The position numbers were made by a program, and so were the translations under genes. The notes beneath the pieces were generated by a model. It was given only the letters and a program-made list of their open reading frames with translations, did no database searches and had not been told where the DNA came from. Below are positions 1 to 4,880 of a DNA stretch of 5,226 nucleotides, one piece after another; within the stretch, counting starts at the first letter, position 1; each line of letters starts with the position of its first letter. Source of the stretch: an uncultured Thermoleophilia bacterium (GTDB lineage Bacteria; Actinomycetota; Thermoleophilia; UBA2241); the NCBI GenBank assembly GCA_903921965.1, contig CAIXSE010000803.1:1-5226 (forward strand), read 5' to 3'.

Positions 1-6
1 GGGAAC

Positions 7-24
7 GTCACCGCCGCGGGTGAC
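7..24. repeat. Inverted repeat, second hairpin behind the operon
   Basis: GTCACC at 7-12 pairs perfectly with GGTGAC at 19-24 around a 6-nt loop. With the hairpin at 42-64 it makes two stem-loops in a row in the only non-coding DNA at the left edge. It may be a backup terminator or an operator for a gene to the left. The window ends too soon to tell, and no gene is supported in 1-71. Confidence 0.3.
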
Positions 25-41
25 AAGCGTGAGGACCGGTG

Positions 42-64
42 GCTGGCGGAGGCGCTCCGCCGGT
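42..64 (-). terminator. Candidate GC hairpin terminator after the fumarase operon
   Basis: A perfect 7-bp stem (GGCGGAG at 45-51 with CTCCGCC at 55-61) closes on a 3-nt GCG loop. It extends to 10 bp with one C-G and two G-T pairs as drawn on the plus strand. It starts 8 nt past the stop codon of the last operon gene. No T-tract follows on either strand, so it is not a textbook intrinsic terminator, although U-less hairpins are proposed to act in high-GC bacteria. It could also serve a gene arriving from the left, or act only as a 3' RNA stabiliser. Confidence 0.35.
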
Positions 65-71
65 GCCGCCG

Positions 72-626
72 TCAGGCCTTGCCCGCGTACTCCGCGCGGC
101 CCGATTCGTAGAGGTCGCCGCCGTAGCAGTCGTTGACGACGATGGCGGGGAAGTCGACGACCTCCAGCCGTGCCACGGCCTCGGCGCCCAGCTCGGGCCA
201 GGCGATGACCTCGTTGGCGACGATGCGCTGCGCGAGCAGCGCGCCGGCGCCGCCGGTGGCGGCGAAGTACACCGCCGGGTGCTCCCGCATGGCGGCCTTG
301 ACCTCGGCCGTGCGCAGGCCCTTGCCGATCATGCCCTTCAGGCCGTGCTCGAGCAGGAGCGGCGTGTAGGCGTCCATGCGGCCGCTCGTGGTGGGCCCGG
401 CCGAGCCGATCACGTTGCCGGGCTTGGCCGGGCTCGGGCCCATGTAGTACACGACGGCGCCCTCGAGCTCGAAAGGAAGCTCCTCGCCGTTCTCGATGAG
501 CGCGACGAGCCGCTTGTGGGCCGCGTCGCGCGCCTGGTAGATCACGCCGGTGATCTCCACCGCGTCACCGGCGCGCAGGTCCTTCACGGCCTCGTCCGTC
601 AGGGGAGTCGTGACCTTCCTGCCCAT
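72..626 (-). CDS. Class I fumarate hydratase, beta (C-terminal) subunit
   Basis: The 184-residue product is the beta subunit of a two-chain, iron-sulfur class I fumarase. With the alpha subunit it reversibly hydrates fumarate to L-malate in the cytoplasm. Family landmarks run in the expected order: GDAVEITG near residue 20, ARDAAHKRL near 32-40, GPSPAKPG at 63-70, the substrate-binding GPTTSGRMD at 77-85, IGKG at 100-103, GGAGAL at 125-130 and NDCYGGDLY at 165-173. The first Thr of the TTSGRMD stretch and its Arg83 correspond to residues implicated in catalysis and substrate binding in the Leishmania class I enzyme. Length matches the separate-subunit form; in E. coli FumA/FumB this region is fused to alpha. 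It is the last gene of the operon. The ATG at 626-624 is chosen because a strong ribosome binding site precedes it and homology starts there. The related L-tartrate dehydratase beta subunit is the main alternative, but the malic enzyme neighbour favours fumarase. Confidence 0.93.
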   Translation of the reverse strand: MGRKVTTPLTDEAVKDLRAGDAVEITGVIYQARDAAHKRLVALIENGEELPFELEGAVVYYMGPSPAKPGNVIGSAGPTTSGRMDAYTPLLLEHGLKGMIGKGLRTAEVKAAMREHPAVYFAATGGAGALLAQRIVANEVIAWPELGAEAVARLEVVDFPAIVVNDCYGGDLYESGRAEYAGKA

Positions 627-640
627 ATCGCCTCCTCCCC
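627..640 (-). promoter_or_regulatory. Ribosome binding site filling the alpha-beta gap
   Basis: The whole 14-nt gap between the two fumarase genes reads GGGGAGGAGGCGAT on the coding strand, directly before ATG. The purine-rich GGAGGAGG stretch is a strong Shine-Dalgarno. It fixes the beta start and suggests beta is translated at a high rate of its own, as needed for a stoichiometric partner. Confidence 0.75.
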
Positions 641-1486
641 TCAGAGCTCGGCCGTCTTGTGCCGCTGCGCGTGGCACTGCACGTTGACCGCGATCGGCAT
701 GCTGGCGATGTGAGACGGCATCTCCTCGATGAACACGTCGAGTGCGGTGGTCGTGCCGCCCAGGCCCTGCGGCCCGATGCCGAGCGCGTTGATCTTCGCG
801 AGCAGCTCGTCCTCCATGGCGGCGACGCGCTCGTCGGGGTGCGTGCTGCCCACGTCGCGGAGCAGCGCCTTCTTGGCGAGCAGGGTGACCTCGTCGATGG
901 TGCCGCCGATGCCGACGCCGATGATCACCGGCGGGCACGGGTTGGAGCCTGCCTTGCTGACCGTCTCCACGACGGCGTCGACCATGCCGGCCCAGCCCTG
1001 CGCCGGCTTGAGCATGTTGAGTGAGCTCATGTTCTCGGCGCCGCCGCCTTTGGCCATCATCGTGAGGCGGACCTTGTCGCCCGGCACGATGGTGGTGTGC
1101 AGGATGGCGGGCGTGTTGTCCTTCGTGTTGCGCCGCGCGTGGCCGGGCTCCTCGGCCACCGACTTGCGCAGGTAGCCCTCGGCGTAGCCCTGGCGCACGC
1201 CCTCGTCCACGGCGGCGGCGAAGTCGCCGCCGGTGAGGTGCACGTCCTGGCCCACCTCGGCGAAGATCACCGCCAAGCCGGTGTCCTGGCAGATCGGCAC
1301 CCTGTCGCGGGCGGCGATGTCGGCGTTCTCCACGAGCTGCCCGAGCACCTCGCGGCCCACCGGGCTCAGCTCGGTCTCGCGGGCCGCGCAGAGCGCGTCG
1401 TACACGTCCCGCGGCAGGTCGTAGTTGGCCGTGATGCAGAGGTCCTTCACCGCCGCCGTGACGGCGGCGACGTCGAGCTCCCTCAT
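641..1486 (-). CDS. Class I fumarate hydratase, alpha (N-terminal, Fe-S) subunit
   Basis: The 281-residue protein is the alpha chain of the oxygen-sensitive class I fumarase, carrying the [4Fe-4S] cluster that acts as Lewis acid in fumarate hydration. Three cysteines stand at the family ligand positions: Cys66 in ICQDTG, Cys184 in SNPCPP and Cys271 in VQCHAQRH. Asp68, two residues after the first Cys, and His259, twelve before the last, match the spacing of Asp135 and His334 recalled for the Leishmania enzyme. KDNTPA (122-127) and AKGGGAEN (145-152) are also typical. Length is normal for a separate alpha subunit. Its ATG overlaps the malic enzyme TGA by four bases (ATGA), and only a weak GGGGA lies upstream, so translation probably depends on ribosomes finishing the upstream gene. 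Tartrate dehydratase alpha is the nearest alternative. The fumarase call is strong from motifs and moderate for exact substrate. Confidence 0.93.
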   Translation of the reverse strand: MRELDVAAVTAAVKDLCITANYDLPRDVYDALCAARETELSPVGREVLGQLVENADIAARDRVPICQDTGLAVIFAEVGQDVHLTGGDFAAAVDEGVRQGYAEGYLRKSVAEEPGHARRNTKDNTPAILHTTIVPGDKVRLTMMAKGGGAENMSSLNMLKPAQGWAGMVDAVVETVSKAGSNPCPPVIIGVGIGGTIDEVTLLAKKALLRDVGSTHPDERVAAMEDELLAKINALGIGPQGLGGTTTALDVFIEEMPSHIASMPIAVNVQCHAQRHKTAEL

Positions 1487-3075
1487 CGCGCGTCGTCCCC
1501 GCCGGCGTCGCCGGCGTCGCCGCCGTCCTTCTTGGAGGTGAACTTGCGGACCGCGTCGGCCGCCTTGTCGGCCGCCTGCTGCACCGCGTCGGCGGCCTTC
1601 TGCGCGGCCGGCCCGACGGCGTCGATGGCCTTGTCCATGTACTCACCGGCGAGGTCGACGCCGCGGTTGGCGGCGGCCTTCATGGCTTCCTTGCTCGGCG
1701 CCGGCGCGCGGCTGCCCTCGGGCATCGGGATGTAGCCGAAGGCCATCTGGTCGTGCACGAGGCCGCGGGCGCGGGCGATGATCGCCGTGGCCTCGGCGAC
1801 CTCCTGCTCGAAGGTGAGGTCGGTGCGCAGCGCGATGCCCTGCTCGATGGCCTTCATGGCCACGGCCGCGGCCTCGCGCGGGAAGACCTCCCAGTCGTCC
1901 ATGGTCGGCATGATGTAGTCGGCGCTCAGGCCCTTGTCCTCGGCCACCTTGGCGAGCTCGACCGCGGCGGCCATGCACATCTCGTCGGTGATGGTCTTCG
2001 CACGCACGTCGAGGGTGCCGCGGAAGATGCCGGGGAAGCCGACGGAGTTGTTGACCTGGTTCGGGAAGTCCGACCGGCCGGTGGCCACGACGGCGGCACC
2101 GGCCTCCTTGGCGTCCCACGGCCACATCTCGGGGATGGGGTTGGCGCACAGGAAGACGACCGGGTCCGGAGCCATCGCCCCGATCCACTCCGGCATGATC
2201 GTGTCCGGGCCCTGCTTGCTGAGGGCGATGCACACGTCGGCGCCCTTGAGCGCGTCGGCGATGCCGCCGGTGCGCCCCTCGGCGTTGGTGATCTGGCAGT
2301 ACTTCCACTTGTCGACCCACTCGTCCTTGACGGCCTCGATGTCGGAGCGGTCCTTGCCGAGGATGCCCTTGCTGTCGACGATGCGGCACTTCGCGGGGTC
2401 GGCGCCGTAGGCGAAGATCAGGCGGCTGATGGCGACGTTGGCCGCCCCGGAGCCGACGAACGTGATGCTGACGTCGGCGATGTCGCGGCCCACGACCTTG
2501 AGGGCGTTGATGAGGCCGGCGAGCGTGACGCAGGCGGTGCCCTGCTGGTCGTCGTGCCACACGGGGATCTCGCACTCCTCGCGCAGCGTGTCGAGGATGC
2601 GGAAGCACTTGGGCTGGGCGATGTCCTCGAGGTTCACGCCGCCGAGGCCGGGCTGCACGAGCTTGACGAACTCGATGAACTTGTCCGGGTCCTTGGTGTC
2701 GACCATGAGCGGGAAGCCGTCGACGCCACCGAGGTACTTGTAGAGGAGGCTCTTGCCCTCCATGACGGGCATGCCGGCCTTGGGGCCGATGTCCCCCATG
2801 CCGAGCACGCGCGTGCCGTCGCTGATCACCGCCACCGTGTTGGCCTTGTTGGTGTGCTCGTAGACCTTCTCGGGGTCGTCCTTGATCTCCAGGCACGGGG
2901 CGCTGACGCCCGGCGTGTACCAGATGCCGAAGTCGTTGAAGTCGCGCACGCAGCACTTGAGGGTGGTCTCGATCTTGCCCTTGTAGAACGGGTGCAGGAC
3001 CTTGGCGTCCTCCATGGGCTGGTAGGCCTTGGCCTTGAGTTCTTCGACCGTGGGCGTGCCGTCTGCGTTAGGCAT
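1483..3075 (-). CDS. Malic enzyme with an 11-residue-repeat C-terminal tail
   Basis: The 530-residue cytoplasmic protein catalyses reversible oxidative decarboxylation of L-malate to pyruvate and CO2 with NAD(P). The malic N-terminal domain (about 25-190) has catalytic Tyr53 in YTPGV, Lys108 in PVMEGK, and metal ligands Glu150 and Asp151 in NLED plus Asp176 in WHDDQQGT. The NAD-binding domain (about 190-450) has a glycine-rich [10 protein letters not shown] (207-216), Asp234 after the second strand in RIVDSKG, and [10 protein letters not shown] and [15 protein letters not shown] farther on. Asp234 hints at NAD, but cofactor choice is not settled. There is no phosphotransacetylase domain. Residues after about 455 are an extra tail: a Pro/Ala linker, four 11-residue repeats (469-512), and a Lys, then Gly/Asp-rich end. 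Start ATG at 3075 follows GGAGGT by 6 nt; the open frame upstream lacks homology. It is the first operon gene and overlaps the fumarase alpha start. I give no symbol because maeA/maeB-type naming is unclear here. Confidence 0.93.
   Translation of the reverse strand: MPNADGTPTVEELKAKAYQPMEDAKVLHPFYKGKIETTLKCCVRDFNDFGIWYTPGVSAPCLEIKDDPEKVYEHTNKANTVAVISDGTRVLGMGDIGPKAGMPVMEGKSLLYKYLGGVDGFPLMVDTKDPDKFIEFVKLVQPGLGGVNLEDIAQPKCFRILDTLREECEIPVWHDDQQGTACVTLAGLINALKVVGRDIADVSITFVGSGAANVAISRLIFAYGADPAKCRIVDSKGILGKDRSDIEAVKDEWVDKWKYCQITNAEGRTGGIADALKGADVCIALSKQGPDTIMPEWIGAMAPDPVVFLCANPIPEMWPWDAKEAGAAVVATGRSDFPNQVNNSVGFPGIFRGTLDVRAKTITDEMCMAAAVELAKVAEDKGLSADYIMPTMDDWEVFPREAAAVAMKAIEQGIALRTDLTFEQEVAEATAIIARARGLVHDQMAFGYIPMPEGSRAPAPSKEAMKAAANRGVDLAGEYMDKAIDAVGPAAQKAADAVQQAADKAADAVRKFTSKKDGGDAGDAGGDDAR
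1501..1527. repeat. Three-copy 9-bp tandem repeat in the malic enzyme tail
   Basis: GCCGGCGTC occurs at 1501-1509 and again at 1510-1518, and a one-mismatch copy GCCGCCGTC follows at 1519-1527. On the coding strand it encodes the Asp/Gly/Ala end of the malic enzyme. The unit is a multiple of three, so gain or loss of copies would keep the frame. Confidence 0.7.
1540..1671 (-). repeat. Four 11-residue repeats in malic enzyme tail (residues 469-512)
   Basis: Four back-to-back 11-residue units start at residues 469, 480, 491 and 502. The pattern is x-[NDQ]-[KR]-[AG]-x-D-[AL]-[VA]-x-x-x. Lys recurs at 482, 493 and 504, Asp at 485, 496 and 507, and Val at 487, 498 and 509, each exactly 11 apart. 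The first unit is more diverged, with Arg471 and Asp474. Eleven-residue periodicity with Ala, Lys and Asp is typical of long amphipathic helices in apolipoproteins, synuclein, LEA proteins and some granule-surface proteins. The role here is unknown. Confidence 0.75.
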
Positions 3076-3081
3076 GAGAGG

Positions 3082-3087
3082 ACCTCC
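3082..3087 (-). promoter_or_regulatory. Ribosome binding site of malic enzyme
   Basis: GGAGGT on the coding strand lies 6 nt before the ATG at 3075. It is near consensus and decides this start over the in-frame open sequence that continues about 76 codons farther upstream through the promoter region. Confidence 0.8.
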
Positions 3088-3098
3088 GTGTAGACAGA

Positions 3099-3123
3099 CC
3101 GGCGGGGCTCCGGAGACCGCCGG
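3099..3123 (-). promoter_or_regulatory. Leader hairpin before the malic enzyme ribosome binding site
   Basis: CCGGCGG (3099-3105) and CCGCCGG (3117-3123) form a perfect 7-bp GC stem with an 11-nt loop, ending 11 nt upstream of the Shine-Dalgarno. In the RNA the loop contains CUCCG, complementary to the CGGAG of the ribosome binding site. Pairing between them could mask the site. The structure is seen; any regulatory role is inference. Confidence 0.35.
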
Positions 3124-3152
3124 GAGACGGGCGTGGACACCACATCGTGCTA

Positions 3153-3165
3153 ACCGTATATCGGT
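3153..3165. promoter_or_regulatory. Operator-like palindrome over the -10 element
   Basis: ACCG-TATAT-CGGT is a perfect 4-bp inverted repeat with a 5-nt centre, lying on the putative -10 box. A repressor bound here would block the operon promoter. A CACGTG palindrome follows immediately at 3166-3171, inside the -35/-10 spacer. The arms are short, so chance is a real alternative. Confidence 0.25.
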
Positions 3166-3181
3166 CACGTGGAGCGGACAA
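3153..3181 (-). promoter_or_regulatory. Putative sigma-70-type promoter of the malic enzyme-fumarase operon
   Basis: On the minus strand TTGTCC (3181-3176) and TACGGT (3158-3153) are separated by exactly 17 nt. They match TTGACA at four of six positions and the TANNNT -10 pattern common in actinobacteria. Transcription would start near 3146, giving a leader of about 70 nt that includes the hairpin at 3099-3123. This is the most AT-rich patch of the intergenic region. No start site is proven. Confidence 0.45.
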
Positions 3182-3448
3182 TGAAGCCGGGCGGGCCCGC
3201 GTGCAGCTGGCCGGGCGCCCGCCGAGGGCGCCGCGGAGGTCCGGGCCGAGCCTTCCCGGCGGACGGTGCAGTCACGGTGCGGTAAGCGGTTGTCACGTGT
3301 CACCCACGACGGTCGGAGAGCGCGGTGGCGGCGGGCGGACGAGCGTGGGCGCGAGGCGACCCGAGGCCTTCGCGAGGACGAAGCTGTCAGATGACACCCG
3401 CCGGGCGCAGCGACACCAGGCCCTGCGACGCCTCGCCCCGGGGCGGGA
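3182..3448. other. Non-coding region upstream of the operon promoter
   Basis: No supported gene lies here: open frames are Arg/Gly/Pro-rich with no recognisable domain and poor ribosome sites. It holds GC palindromes at 3191-3200, 3212-3221 and 3434-3445. A 7-bp stem (3190-3196 with 3217-3223) has a 20-nt loop. A second copy of GTCACGTG lies at 3292-3299, and the direct repeat TGTCACG-TGTCAC is at 3291-3303. The region must end the leftward membrane-protein transcript, unless that gene reads through into the operon, but no stem followed by a T-tract is visible. Confidence 0.4.
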
Positions 3449-3991
3449 TCACGGCTGGAGCACGCGCTCCCGGCGCCGGCCGCGGCGGAGTGCGACCAGC
3501 GCCACGACGAGCGCGTACACGAGCCCGAAGAAGAACAGCACCCAGAGCATCGGGACGAGGCCGCCGCGCACGCCGGCCCACACGGCGCCGGCCGTGAGAG
3601 CGGCCGCGACGACGGCGACGGCCGCCCAGGCGCCGCGCCGGCGCGACCCGTAGATGAGCATGAGCCCGGCGGCGAGCACCGTCGCGAAAGCGGCCAGCAG
3701 CAGGGCGCCGACGACGATCACGCCGCCGGGCGTGACCATGCGCGTGTACCCGGCGTCGACGATGGCCTCGCCGGCGGCGGCGCTGCGCGCCCCGAAGGTC
3801 ACCGCCCAGGCGCCGACGGAGCCGTACCCGACCGCCCACGGGAGCAGAACGAGCGCGGCGAGCATGCGGCGCCCGGCGCCGCGCGCCGCGGGCTCCGCCG
3901 GCGCGTCGGAGGAGGCGGCCGCGGCGTGCTGGACGACGGCGTCCTCCGGAGTACCGGGCTGCTGGTCCTGCGGGTCGGTCTGGTCCATCAT
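3449..3991 (-). CDS. Small four-helix membrane protein, unknown function
   Basis: I do not recognise this 180-residue protein. Residues 1-40 are a hydrophilic tail rich in Gln, Asp, Pro and Ala, probably disordered and cytoplasmic. Four hydrophobic stretches follow at about 43-67, 89-114, 120-141 and 146-168. Arg/Lys clusters flank them: GAGRR at 38-42, GSRRRG at 115-120, and a strongly basic RRGRRRER near 169-176. By the positive-inside rule both ends and the 115-120 loop face the cytoplasm. There are no cysteines, catalytic motifs or transporter signatures. The start is one of two adjacent ATGs (3991 or 3988), because the frame farther upstream enters the divergent promoter region. No good Shine-Dalgarno precedes them, and a TACACT box sits 6 nt upstream, consistent with a leaderless mRNA. 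It is divergent from the sirtuin gene and may share control with it. Coding is supported by clean membrane topology and frame length, not by homology. Confidence 0.7.
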   Translation of the reverse strand: MMDQTDPQDQQPGTPEDAVVQHAAAASSDAPAEPAARGAGRRMLAALVLLPWAVGYGSVGAWAVTFGARSAAAGEAIVDAGYTRMVTPGGVIVVGALLLAAFATVLAAGLMLIYGSRRRGAWAAVAVVAAALTAGAVWAGVRGGLVPMLWVLFFFGLVYALVVALVALRRGRRRERVLQP

Positions 3992-3997
3992 GGACCC

Positions 3998-4003
3998 AGT
4001 GTA
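3998..4003 (-). promoter_or_regulatory. Possible -10 box for leaderless membrane-protein mRNA
   Basis: TACACT on the minus strand fits TANNNT and ends 6 nt before the first ATG at 3991. Transcription starting about 7 nt downstream would begin at the start codon itself. No convincing -35 hexamer lies 16-18 nt upstream. Confidence 0.35.
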
Positions 4004-4007
4004 GAGT
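4002..4007 (+). promoter_or_regulatory. Weak -10 candidate for the sirtuin gene
   Basis: TAGAGT fits TANNNT and overlaps the minus-strand TACACT box, giving back-to-back promoters. Transcription would begin near 4014, inside the inverted repeat at 4010-4035. No recognisable -35 element is present, so this is tentative. Confidence 0.2.
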
Positions 4008-4009
4008 CT

Positions 4010-4035
4010 CCGGCCCCGGTGTGCAGCGGGGCCGG
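4010..4035. repeat. Perfect 9-bp inverted repeat between divergent genes
   Basis: CCGGCCCCG at 4010-4018 is the exact reverse complement of CGGGGCCGG at 4027-4035, with an 8-nt spacer GTGTGCAG. It lies in the 64-bp gap between the divergent membrane-protein and sirtuin genes. It covers the expected -35 zone of the former and the leader of the latter. It could be a dimeric operator or an RNA hairpin in the sirtuin leader, 9 nt before its ribosome binding site. The pairing is seen; function is inferred. Confidence 0.5.
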
Positions 4036-4044
4036 TGTCGCCCG

Positions 4045-4050
4045 AGGAGG
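4045..4050 (+). promoter_or_regulatory. Ribosome binding site selecting the sirtuin GTG start
   Basis: AGGAGG lies 5 nt before GTG at 4056. The longer in-frame GTG at 4035 sits on the end of the inverted repeat, has no good ribosome site and adds seven residues without homology, so 4056 is preferred. Confidence 0.75.
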
Positions 4051-4055
4051 GCCCC

Positions 4056-4880
4056 GTGGACGACCCGCTCCTCACCGCAGCAGACGTCCTGTCCCGCGCC
4101 GGACGCGTCGTCGTCTACACCGGCGCCGGCGTGAGCAAGGAGTCCGGCATCCCGACCTTCCGCGACCCCGAGACCGGGCTCTGGGCGAAGTACGACCCCA
4201 TGGAGCTCGCCACGGAGGAGGCCTACCTGCGGCAGCCGGAGTTCGTGTGGAGCTGGTACGAACACCGCTTCGGCATCGTCGCCTCGGCCGAGCCGAACCC
4301 CGGCCACCTGGCCATCGCGGAGCTCGAGACCCTGCTGCCCCGGGTCGTCGTCGTCACCCAGAACGTCGACGGTCTGCACCAGCGCGGAGGCTCGACGCAC
4401 GTGATCGAGCTGCACGGCACGATGCACACCTTCCGCTGCATGTCGGGACGGCACCGCGACTACACGCGCGACGACCTGAGCGGGCAGACGCAGAAGCCCC
4501 CGCGCTGCCCGGACGGCGAGCTCTTCCGGCCCGAGGTCGTGTGGTTCGGCGAGAGCCTTCCGCCGGACGCCCTCCACGAGGCGCAGCAGCTGGCCGCACG
4601 CTGCGACGTCGTCCTCGTCGTTGGGACCTCCGGCGTCGTGTACCCCGCCGCGACGGTGCCGCTCATCGCCCGTCGGGCCGGCGCCGTGCTGATCGACGTG
4701 AACCCGGACCGCGACGAGCTGGCCGAGGTCGCCGACGTGCACCTGCGCGGCGCCGGCGGCGAGGTGCTGCCGGAGCTGGTCGCCGCCGTGAAGGAGCGGC
4801 TGGCCGGCCGACGCGGCGCGACCAATCCGCGCGGCGGCGGGGCCGGCTCGCCCGGGGTCAGCCGCGCTCGCCCGGCTTGA
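4056..4880 (+). CDS. Class III sirtuin, NAD-dependent protein deacylase (CobB/SIRT5-like)
   Basis: The 274-residue cytoplasmic enzyme removes acyl groups from lysines, consuming NAD and releasing nicotinamide and O-acyl-ADP-ribose. The Rossmann signature GAGVSKESGIPTFRD is at 23-37, TQNVDGLHQRGG at 101-112 with Gln102, Asn103 and Asp105, catalytic His120 in ELHGT, PEVVWFGE at 159-166, GTSGVVYPAA at 190-199 and DVNPD at 214-218. Ala52, Tyr68 and Arg71 have the spacing of Ala76, Tyr92 and Arg95 in E. coli CobB, the set that binds succinyl or malonyl carboxylates, so desuccinylase/demalonylase activity is predicted. The small zinc module is reduced: Cys128 and Cys151 are present, but the usual second Cys of each pair is not. 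The core ends near 250; a Gly/Arg/Pro-rich tail of about 25 residues follows, its last codons overlapping the convergent YdeI-like gene. GTG start is set by AGGAGG five bases upstream. Family is certain; acyl preference is inferred. Confidence 0.95.
   Translation: MDDPLLTAADVLSRAGRVVVYTGAGVSKESGIPTFRDPETGLWAKYDPMELATEEAYLRQPEFVWSWYEHRFGIVASAEPNPGHLAIAELETLLPRVVVVTQNVDGLHQRGGSTHVIELHGTMHTFRCMSGRHRDYTRDDLSGQTQKPPRCPDGELFRPEVVWFGESLPPDALHEAQQLAARCDVVLVVGTSGVVYPAATVPLIARRAGAVLIDVNPDRDELAEVADVHLRGAGGEVLPELVAAVKERLAGRRGATNPRGGGAGSPGVSRARPA

Noticed and set aside
72..1646. One continuous 524-codon frame that might suggest a fused fumarase
   Set aside because: Only its last 184 codons match the beta subunit. 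The rest is an out-of-phase reading of the alpha subunit and the malic enzyme end. The real alpha frame and a strong ribosome site before beta show two genes.
1643..2956. 437-codon minus-strand frame in another phase of malic enzyme
   Set aside because: The translation is almost all Arg, Gly, His and Pro, typical of an out-of-phase high-GC frame.
1753..3093. 446-codon open frame on the plus strand antisense to malic enzyme
   Set aside because: It is a GC-driven shadow of the real gene. Its composition is dominated by Asp, Gly, His, Leu and Val with no domain, while the opposite strand has full catalytic motifs.
3076..3303. N-terminal extension of malic enzyme by 76 codons in the same open frame
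   Set aside because: The added sequence has no family match and crosses the probable promoter, whereas the ATG at 3075 has a near-consensus ribosome site.
3434..3445. 12-bp perfect palindrome CGCCCCGGGGCG after the membrane-protein stop
   Set aside because: It has no loop or T-tract, and short GC palindromes are frequent by chance at this base composition.
3147..3653. Plus-strand 168-codon frame in the intergenic region
   Set aside because: Low-complexity Arg/Pro/Ala composition, weak start context, and it runs antisense into the membrane-protein gene.
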